The translations under genes were made by a program, and so were the position numbers. The notes beneath the pieces are model-generated. The model was not told the DNA's origin and did not search any database. It saw only the letters and a list, made by a program, of their open reading frames with translations. DNA of 20,671 bases from Fimenecus sp964557975 (GTDB taxonomy: Bacteria; Bacillota; Clostridia; Oscillospirales; Acutalibacteraceae): the NCBI GenBank assembly GCA_964557975.1, contig CAZLCG010000033.1, forward strand, positions 1-20,671, read 5' to 3'. This document shows positions 15,180-20,671 of the stretch, in pieces. Position 1 is the first letter of the stretch, and each line of letters starts with the position of its first letter.

Positions 15180-15622
15180 TGAAAGAACTGAAGATTAAAA
15201 AGGTGCGTGAAAACGCGGTAATCCCCACCAGGGCGACGGAAGGCTCGGCAGGCTATGATTTATACGCCTGCATTGACGAGCCGATACTGCTTGAAAAAGG
15301 CGATACGGCTTTTATTCCGACGGGAATTGCCATAGGTATTGACGACCCTCACTATGCCGCTTTTATCCATTCGAGAAGCGGGCTTTCAATAAAGCACGGT
15401 ATCTGTCTTTTAAATTCCGTCGGAGTGGTTGACAGCGATTACAGAGGGGAGATCCGTGTGGGCGTTATCAAGGCTACCGACGAGCCGTATGAAATTCAGC
15501 CGTTTGAAAGAATAGCGCAGATGGTGATTAAGCCTGTGGAGCTTCCCGAATTAAAGCTGTGCGGTGAGCTTGATGAAACGGACAGAGGCATAGGGGGCTT
15601 CGGTTCGACGGGAACGAAATAA
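15176..15622 (+). CDS. dut: dUTP diphosphatase (dUTPase)
   Basis: A trimeric dUTPase of 148 residues that hydrolyses dUTP to dUMP and pyrophosphate, keeping uracil out of DNA and supplying thymidylate synthesis. All five family motifs are present in order: AGYDLYA, HSRSGLSIKHGI, NSVGVVDSDYRGEI, PFERIAQMVI, and the C-terminal RGIGGFGSTG that closes over the active site. The start overlaps the U32 stop as ATGA. It ends the zapA-U32-dut unit and is followed by a strong terminator. Confidence 0.95.
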   Translation: MMKELKIKKVRENAVIPTRATEGSAGYDLYACIDEPILLEKGDTAFIPTGIAIGIDDPHYAAFIHSRSGLSIKHGICLLNSVGVVDSDYRGEIRVGVIKATDEPYEIQPFERIAQMVIKPVELPELKLCGELDETDRGIGGFGSTGTK

Positions 15623-15661
15623 AAACGGATCTTGCGGTATTATTGCGATTTGCACCCGTAG

Positions 15662-15690
15662 GGACAGCCTTTGGGCTGTCCGCTTTTTTT
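15662..15690 (+). terminator. Intrinsic terminator after dut
   Basis: GGACAGCC (15662-15669) pairs perfectly with GGCTGTCC (15674-15681) around TTTG, followed by GC and seven T. It is preceded by GTAG, like the other hairpins at 15711-15735 and 18738-18774. Confidence 0.88.
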
Positions 15691-15925
15691 AACATATTTT
15701 AAGCTATGAGTAGGGCGCGGCTCCCCGAACGCGCCGTTTCGAAAACTCCCTCAGACTTGCTGTAAGAGGGAGCGGAAAAGGAATGTTCTTCGGGAGATAT
15801 GGGAAAATCTGTACAATAACAAGAAAAACCCGTTGTGCAAATTTAACAAAAGCTGTTATTTTTTTAACAAATTTTATGATTTACTACGAAATTACGTCAA
15901 AATGAATAAATATTCACCTTTTCTA
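15691..15925. other. Intergenic region with two dispersed palindromic repeats
   Basis: No plausible gene is seen. It holds a GTAG-type hairpin (arms GGCGCG 15714-15719 and CGCGCC 15730-15735), a solo copy of the CTCCCTCAG repeat (15745-15780), and A+T-rich sequence. Within that, TAACA...TGTTA followed by seven T (15844-15865) is a weak terminator-like stem. Confidence 0.6.
15745..15780. repeat. Solo copy of the ACTCCCTCAG palindromic repeat
   Basis: It opens ACTCCCTCAG and closes GAGGGAGCGGAAAAG, exactly the two ends of the 55-bp unit found at 2554-2773. The middle is shorter and different (ACTTGCTGTAA). The arms CTCCCTC and GAGGGAG can form a hairpin. No DUF559 gene accompanies it. Confidence 0.75.
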
Positions 15926-15954
15926 TTGACAAATATTACAATTGATTGTAAGAT
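15926..15954 (+). promoter_or_regulatory. Promoter of the YczE-like gene with an overlapping palindrome
   Basis: TTGACA (15926-15931) and TAAGAT (15949-15954) are 17 bp apart. The inverted repeat TTACAA-TTGA-TTGTAA (15936-15951) lies in the spacer and overlaps the -10 box. It has the size and form of a MarR-type operator. No regulator gene is adjacent. Confidence 0.65.
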
Positions 15955-16017
15955 ATAGACAAATCAAAGGTAATTGGTTTGTACAATATGCACAAGAAAC
16001 AGGAGAATAATCAGTCA

Positions 16018-16758
16018 ATGAAAAGAATTTTGGATTCATTCAACATAGGGAACACGGTTAAAGAAGAAAACGGCAGAAGAAGGCTTGTTATGATGTTTAT
16101 GAGTATTCTGCTTATGGGCTTCAGCGTTTCGGTATTTTCTTATTCCGACCTCGGCGTTGACCCGTTTACTTCGATGAATATGGGTATTTCCGCAAGGCTC
16201 GGCATAGGTTTCGGATTCTATCAGCTGTGTGTTAATACGGTTCTGCTTTCGGCGGTTATCGTTTTCGGCAAAGAGCTTATCGGTATAGGCACGGTTGTTA
16301 ATATTGTAGGCGTAGGTTATATTTGTCAGTTCTTTACCGCATTATATTCGGAATTTTTGCCTGCGGAAAACAATATGGCGGTAAGGCTCGCATTGATGCT
16401 TTTGGGGCTTGTGCTTTTAAGTCTGTCGGCTTCAATGTACTTTACTTCCTCACTCGGCGTTGCGCCGTACGACGCGGTAGGCTTTATTATTGAGCATAGG
16501 GCTGACGTTCCGTACAAATGGTGCAGGGTTATAACCGACGTAATATGCACGGTAATCGGCTTCGCGTTCGGCGGACCTGTAGGAATAGGTACGGTTGTAA
16601 CGGCTTTTTGTATGGGCCCCGTTATTTCGTTCTTTAATAAGCATGTGTCTCCGAAAATGCTTACGGGACATTGGTTCTCACCGTTCGGGCTTAAAGCGCG
16701 CTATTATGATTTTACAAAAATCGGCGGCGGATTTGTTCCCGTAAACGGCAGACGCTGA
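16018..16758 (+). CDS. YczE/YitT-family integral membrane protein
   Basis: A polytopic protein of 246 residues from the chosen start, with about six predicted transmembrane segments (for example LVMMFMSILLMGFSVSVF, a second near FYQLCVNTVLLSAVIVF, and a C-terminal pair around CRVITDVICTVIGFAF). Two matching motifs, LGVDPFTSMNMGIS and LGVAPYDAVGFII, each follow a membrane helix and suggest an internal duplication typical of the YczE/YyaS group. The transported substrate or function is not known. ATG 16018 has AGGAG 12 bases upstream; in-frame TTG 15979 (AAAGG eight bases upstream) and ATG 15988 are alternatives. It is a single-gene unit with its own promoter and a downstream terminator. Confidence 0.8.
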   Translation: MKRILDSFNIGNTVKEENGRRRLVMMFMSILLMGFSVSVFSYSDLGVDPFTSMNMGISARLGIGFGFYQLCVNTVLLSAVIVFGKELIGIGTVVNIVGVGYICQFFTALYSEFLPAENNMAVRLALMLLGLVLLSLSASMYFTSSLGVAPYDAVGFIIEHRADVPYKWCRVITDVICTVIGFAFGGPVGIGTVVTAFCMGPVISFFNKHVSPKMLTGHWFSPFGLKARYYDFTKIGGGFVPVNGRR

Positions 16759-16844
16759 CATTGATTTTCCCAATCCCCTCTTTTTTAATCGGAGCAGCAT
16801 CACCGCGTAAGTTATATATGACTGACGGGTCGCTCCGTCTCTTG

Positions 16845-16870
16845 TGCCGCCGTAAACCGACGGCATTTTT
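16845..16870 (+). terminator. Intrinsic terminator after the YczE-like gene
   Basis: TGCCGCCG (16845-16852) pairs with CGACGGCA (16858-16865) with one mismatch around TAAAC, followed by five T. It lies about 90 bp after the stop; the stretch between holds nothing else recognisable. Confidence 0.75.
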
Positions 16871-16927
16871 CTTTAATTTCTCACATATAATTTTTATGCC
16901 GCCGTTTTATTTAATGTCGGTTTTGCC

Positions 16928-16957
16928 TTGACAAAGAGGGCTTTGTTTTGCTATCAT
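16928..16957 (+). promoter_or_regulatory. Promoter of the PASTA pseudokinase gene
   Basis: TTGACA (16928-16933) and TATCAT (16952-16957) have an 18-bp spacer. The leader is about 40 nt, with GGAGG (16991-16995) six bases before the ATG. Confidence 0.75.
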
Positions 16958-17001
16958 AAAAAAGTACAAATATCATCGTGTTGTTAATACGGAGGATATA
17001 A

Positions 17002-18684
17002 ATGATTGCCGAAAATTTATGTATGGGATGTATGAGGGAAATCGGTTCAGAGAAACAATGCCCTTATTGCGGTTTTCTTACCGATACGCCGCAGATCACG
17101 CCGTACCTGCCGCTGAGGACCGTTATCGGCGGAAGATATGTCGTGGGCAAAATGCTGTCGGCGGGCGGCGACGGCGTTACATATATGGGCTGGGATTACG
17201 AAAGCAAAACTCCCGTTACGATACGCGAATTTTTGCCTGAGACGCATATAAAAAGGCTTTACGGCGATACCGCCGTTATTGTAAAAGAGGGCAGCGAGCT
17301 TGCTTTTTATGACGGGGTACGTGCTTTTTTGACGCTTTGGAGAAAGCTCGCCCGCGCGCGCGATCTGACTGCGCTCATACCTGTAATTGACATAATTGAA
17401 GAAAATAATACAGCTTACGCTGTTTCGGAATGGCTTGAAACCATCAGTCTCAGGGAGTTTTTGCTTAAGAGCAGAACAGGTTATCTTTCATGGGAAAGGG
17501 TTAAAATGCTTATTATGCCCTTGCTTACGACGGTTTCGGTTCTTCATTCAATGGATGTCTTTCACTGCGGAATTTCGCCGAACACTCTTGTCTTGGGGCG
17601 CGACGGCAAGCTAAGGCTTACAGACTTTATGATTGCGGACGCAAGATGCGCGAATACGAAGTTTAATGCCGAGATTTTTTCGGGCTACGCCGCTATTGAA
17701 CAGTATAACGACGTAAACGACGTCGGAGCATGGACTGATGTTTACGGCGTCGCCGCTGTTGTTTACAGGGCTCTTGTCGGCTCTACGCCCGCGCCTGCCA
17801 ATGAAAGATTTACCAACGATAAGCTGATGATTCCGCCCAAATTCGCGGAAAGCCTGCCTGCATACCTTACCTCGGCGCTTGATAATGCTTTGATGATTGA
17901 ACCGGGCGACAGAACCGCGACGGTTGACGAGCTTCGCGAGGAGCTTTCGGGTTCGCCGAGTACTATGGCTTCAAAACAACGTAAGCGTGAGGTTGAAGCG
18001 CCTTCTACGACCGAGGAGGAAGCGGCGGAGCGCAAGCGGCTTGAACGGCTTGCCCGTCAGGAGCAGCGCAAGCAGGAGCAAATCAAAATGGCGCTTATTA
18101 CGTTCGGTATATGTGTTGCTGTGGGGCTTATTGCTCTGGGCGGGTATCTTTTTTATGAGTATAAGCAGGAAAATCCTGCGGAAACCACAACCGAGGCGGT
18201 TTCTGCCGAAATGATTGAAGTTCCCGATTTTACGGGGCAGAATTACTCGAGAATTTCGAGCGACGCCGTTCAAAAATCAAGGTTTAACTTTATAGTTGAG
18301 TATGAATACTCGAGCGAGGTCGAGACGGGGTATATCATTTCTCAGGGTTCCGCCGCCGGAACGCAGGTCCCCAAAGGCTCCGACTTGAAATTAACGGTCA
18401 GCAAGGGTATAGAATACGTTACCCTGCCGGATGTTTCGGGTATGAATTACACCGAAGCGGAAAAGGTACTCACCGACGCGGGCTTTGTCTGCAAAAAAAT
18501 TGAGAAAAACAATGACGGTTCGCACAATGCGGACGAGGTAATAGCGCTTACTCCCGAAGCGGGCGGCTCTTATGAAAAGGGTAAGGAGATTTACGTTCAG
18601 GTTTGGGGCGCCGCGCCCACAACAACCACTACAACCAAATCTGCCGTCGAGTCGATAATAGGCGGCATTACGGGATTGTTTTGA
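17002..18684 (+). CDS. Zinc-ribbon, kinase-like (predicted pseudokinase), transmembrane, PASTA-domain protein
   Basis: A 560-residue membrane protein. Domains in order are: a zinc ribbon (Cys 7, 10, 20, 23); a Ser/Thr kinase-like domain at about residues 41-310; a charged, glutamine/arginine-rich linker; one transmembrane helix at about 363-386; and two extracellular PASTA repeats (about 404-471 and 472-542), ending in a Thr-rich tail. PASTA domains bind muropeptides or beta-lactams. Key catalytic residues are altered. The VAIK lysine is Arg 75 (TPVTIREF). The HRD region reads HCGISPNTL (188-196), with Gly 190 in place of the catalytic Asp and Thr 195 in place of the Asn. Only the DFG-position Asp 208 (TDFMIAD) remains. 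It is therefore likely a cell-wall-sensing scaffold rather than an active PrkC/Stk1-type kinase. No phosphatase gene is adjacent. Confidence 0.88.
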   Translation: MIAENLCMGCMREIGSEKQCPYCGFLTDTPQITPYLPLRTVIGGRYVVGKMLSAGGDGVTYMGWDYESKTPVTIREFLPETHIKRLYGDTAVIVKEGSELAFYDGVRAFLTLWRKLARARDLTALIPVIDIIEENNTAYAVSEWLETISLREFLLKSRTGYLSWERVKMLIMPLLTTVSVLHSMDVFHCGISPNTLVLGRDGKLRLTDFMIADARCANTKFNAEIFSGYAAIEQYNDVNDVGAWTDVYGVAAVVYRALVGSTPAPANERFTNDKLMIPPKFAESLPAYLTSALDNALMIEPGDRTATVDELREELSGSPSTMASKQRKREVEAPSTTEEEAAERKRLERLARQEQRKQEQIKMALITFGICVAVGLIALGGYLFYEYKQENPAETTTEAVSAEMIEVPDFTGQNYSRISSDAVQKSRFNFIVEYEYSSEVETGYIISQGSAAGTQVPKGSDLKLTVSKGIEYVTLPDVSGMNYTEAEKVLTDAGFVCKKIEKNNDGSHNADEVIALTPEAGGSYEKGKEIYVQVWGAAPTTTTTTKSAVESIIGGITGLF

Positions 18685-18737
18685 TCAAAAAAGAACGGTT
18701 TTCGGTTTAGTTGAGGTGCGGTAACGAAGTATTTATG

Positions 18738-18774
18738 TAGAGTGGCGGTGCAGCCTTATGGCTGTGCCGCCACT
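18738..18774. repeat. GTAG-prefixed imperfect palindrome between convergent genes
   Basis: AGTGGCGGTGCAGCC (18741-18755) pairs with GGCTGTGCCGCCACT (18760-18774) at 13 of 15 positions around TTAT. It is preceded by GTAG and followed by only three T. It may act as a terminator for the PASTA gene and is probably a dispersed repeat, as it resembles the GTAG hairpins near 15658 and 15711. Confidence 0.65.
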
Positions 18775-18782
18775 TTGCGCTG

Positions 18783-19331
18783 TCAGGCAGTTTTCTTTTT
18801 ACGGTTTTGCATACCAAGTCTGCCGTCAAGTGCAATGCAATCTTCGTCGGCAATTTCAATAATACCGACAGTCTTGTAGTAAATCTCAATCTTTTGTTTT
18901 CTGTGCCCGCTGCTCTTGTCAGGAACATGAATCACAATTTTATCAACCAAATTGTTCAGGATTTCAGCCGTTAGCTTTTCGGGATCGGTGTACTTGCGGA
19001 CATTTTTCAGAAATTGCTGTAAGTCGTGCTGTTCCTGCTCTCCGCTGTCAATGAGTTCTTGCAGCTGAACAATCTTTACCTTAACTTCCTTTTGCTCGGC
19101 TTCATACTCGGTAGATAGCTTATCAAAGCGTTCCACCGACAATCTTCCAGCTACCATATCCTCATAAATGTGCTTGAAAAGAGTGCCCAAATCCTCGTCC
19201 CTGCATTTCAGGGTTACAATGTCCACCTTTGCCTTTTCCGCCGACATCATACGCTCCGCATTGGCTTTTTCCTTTTCCCGTTTTACAAAGACCGCTTCAA
19301 ACTGCTTAACATAATCTATTAAGAATTCAAT
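18783..19331 (-). pseudogene. C-terminal remnant of a large serine recombinase (DUF4368)
   Basis: The open frame covers 182 codons, with no start of its own; the first ATG (19250) is internal. The sequence is typical of the C-terminal coiled coil and DUF4368 tail of transposon-type large serine recombinases (for example LFKHIYEDMVAGRLSVERFDKLSTEYEAEQ in two parts, then KYTDPEKLTAEILNNLVDKIVI and VPDKSSGHRKQKIEIYY). The resolvase catalytic domain and the recombinase/zinc-ribbon parts are missing. Upstream the frame is closed by TAG at 19334-19332, inside the 3' end of the helicase gene, so the truncation point lies at about 19319-19331. This is debris of a mobile element. Whether the N-terminal half lies beyond the window is unknown. 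Confidence 0.85.
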
Positions 19332-20671
19332 CTATCAAAAAGCTTTTTAAGTTTGTTGAACGTTATAGTTTCGCCATAATGCATACCTTCATAAGTAGGA
19401 TGAAGCACAGGGTATGTAGGATGTTTTGTCTTTAATATAAAATGATTTTCAATCAACCATTCAATAATGACAATTAAATCATCACGGTGAACTTGTTTAA
19501 GTTTTCCATACTCTGGTAGATTGTCCAATCCCGCATCTGCAATGCGTTTGCTGTTAGCGCCGCGAAGAACATCTGCTAAAATGTTTATGCCATAATACCT
19601 CTTTTCGCTGATGTGAGAGAGGCATTGTAAAACAGTATAAATTATGTCATTTAGATCATTGTCCTCAAACATAATCGCTTTAACGCTTGCCTTTTTTATA
19701 GCCTTAACTTGTTCGTGTTGCGGCTGAGTCATTGCAACTTGAATTTGTGTCGGTGTTTTAGCTGTTGCAGATATAAACTCTTTTGCAGGCACGGGTTCGG
19801 GATCCATTTTGAACATTTCATAATAGTATTTGGGCGTAATAAATCTTCCGCATCCTGTACCATCTTTTTTATAATTGGTACAACCGAGAAAATAACTATT
19901 TTCTTTTCCGGGTTTTACAATAAGATAGCCATCCCTACACCGATCACATTTAAGTATAGAAAGTTTTCCTGCTTTATATTCGTTCGTCATAAAACCACAG
20001 ACTTCTGGTTCATTTGTGCAAATAAACAACCGTAATCCATAAGCGTTTTTATAACGGAATTGCATCGGATAACCGCAGATAGGACAGGTTTTCTTTGTGA
20101 GGGTGTTTTGGGGCAGTTCCTCGTTCCAATTACCACGAAGAACAACGTTTTTGTAATCGCGCTTGATTTCAAGTAGGAACTCCGACGGATTTTGTTCGGG
20201 GGCAATAAAATAGACACGATTTTTTGTTCTTGTCATTGCCACATAGAACAAACGTCGTTCTTCGGCATAGTCGATAGATCGGTCACCCTTGATAACAAAT
20301 GCAAGAACAGGATCGTCCTCAATCTTTGAGGGGAAACCGTATGTTTCATTGCGTCCATTTACAACAATAACATTGTCGTATCCCAAGCCTTTAGAGGCGT
20401 GAGCTGTCATAAATGTGATGTTGAGTTTCGGATATTTTACGCTTTTGAGTTTGCTTCCTCGATCAATGTATTCAAACAAACCCGATTTTTCCAACTTATC
20501 ACCGTCAAAGCCGAACCTACCAAGCAACAGGATAGATGAATCCTCGGATTTGCCTTCCTGTTTGTTAAATTCAATGATTTGCTCAAGCGCAACTTCGACG
20601 GCATGTGCAATGGCGTAATTTGCACCACTTTTATTATCGGCATTCAGTTTTTTAGGGCTTCCATCATAAGT
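19319..20671 (-). CDS. UvrD-type helicase C-terminal part with two zinc fingers and an RQC domain (5' cut by window end)
   Basis: 450 residues are visible and the frame stays open to the window edge, so the start and the N-terminal helicase domain are missing. Visible residues 89-105 carry superfamily 1 motif V (TAHASKGLGYDNVIVVNG), and 137-156 motif VI (EERRLFYVAMTRTKNRVYF). Two topoisomerase-IA-type C4 zinc fingers follow (Cys 196/199/218/225 and 242/245/264/274). The C-terminal part from about 341 resembles the RQC winged helix of RecQ: CLSHISEKRYYGINILADVL, GLDNLPEYGKL, IIEWLIENHFI. The protein is probably a 3'-5' DNA helicase that recognises structured DNA. It directly abuts a truncated recombinase and is likely carried by a mobile element. 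Motif V differs from HelD/PcrA enough that a finer name is not justified. Confidence 0.85.
   Translation of the reverse strand, partial: TYDGSPKKLNADNKSGANYAIAHAVEVALEQIIEFNKQEGKSEDSSILLLGRFGFDGDKLEKSGLFEYIDRGSKLKSVKYPKLNITFMTAHASKGLGYDNVIVVNGRNETYGFPSKIEDDPVLAFVIKGDRSIDYAEERRLFYVAMTRTKNRVYFIAPEQNPSEFLLEIKRDYKNVVLRGNWNEELPQNTLTKKTCPICGYPMQFRYKNAYGLRLFICTNEPEVCGFMTNEYKAGKLSILKCDRCRDGYLIVKPGKENSYFLGCTNYKKDGTGCGRFITPKYYYEMFKMDPEPVPAKEFISATAKTPTQIQVAMTQPQHEQVKAIKKASVKAIMFEDNDLNDIIYTVLQCLSHISEKRYYGINILADVLRGANSKRIADAGLDNLPEYGKLKQVHRDDLIVIIEWLIENHFILKTKHPTYPVLHPTYEGMHYGETITFNKLKKLFDRLNS

Noticed and set aside
15844..15865. Weak AT-rich hairpin with seven T as a terminator or small RNA end
   Set aside because: The stem is only five A+T-rich pairs, with no upstream transcript evident.
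18783..19250. Complete small gene starting at ATG 19250
   Set aside because: The frame and recombinase-like sequence continue upstream of that ATG, so it is an internal methionine in a truncated recombinase.

Overview
The window is bacterial and looks like a draft scaffold from a gut-type Clostridia (Firmicutes, Oscillospiraceae/Ruminococcaceae-like). The reasons are strong GGAGG-type ribosome binding sites, consensus sigma-A promoters (TTGACA/TATAAT), a zinc-ribbon plus PASTA kinase-like protein, a YczE/YitT-type membrane protein, a serine-recombinase remnant, and dispersed CTCCCTCAG palindromic repeats. The lineage is inference. A block of exactly 100 N (2033-2132) marks a scaffold join.

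Region 1 (about 75-9966) is a myo-inositol catabolism operon in the order iolJ-like aldolase, iolC, [gap, DUF559 nuclease gene, 55-bp repeat array, SanA/YdcF-like gene], iolB, iolD, iolE, iolA, iolG, then a terminator. Together the iol genes encode every core step from myo-inositol: IolG oxidises it, IolE dehydrates it, IolD opens the ring, IolB isomerises, IolC phosphorylates, IolJ cleaves to DHAP and malonate semialdehyde, and IolA makes acetyl-CoA. No inositol transporter or IolR-type regulator lies in the window. The operon is interrupted between iolC and iolB by a small cassette. Its A+T-rich DUF559 gene is bounded by inverted copies of a palindromic repeat and followed by four tandem 55-bp units plus a decayed fifth. 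A solo relative of the repeat lies 13 kb away (15745-15780).

Region 2 (9967-11930) holds an XRE-family regulator with its own consensus promoter, a long leader and a possible 17-codon leader ORF. It converges on alr (alanine racemase) across a shared bidirectional terminator.

Region 3 (11884-15690) is a housekeeping block: an RlmA-like 23S rRNA methyltransferase, then a tightly overlapped set of zapA, a U32 peptidase-family (RlhA-like) protein and dut, closed by a terminator. The zapA promoter has a perfect 16-bp palindrome filling its -35/-10 spacer.

Region 4 (15691-18780) holds repeats, a six-helix YczE-like membrane protein with a palindrome in its promoter spacer, and a PASTA-domain protein whose kinase domain lacks the catalytic Lys, Asp and Asn (a predicted pseudokinase).

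Region 5 (18783-20671, minus strand) is mobile-element debris. It contains the C-terminal remnant of a large serine recombinase directly abutting a UvrD-type helicase gene that carries two topoisomerase-type zinc fingers and an RQC domain, cut off by the window edge.
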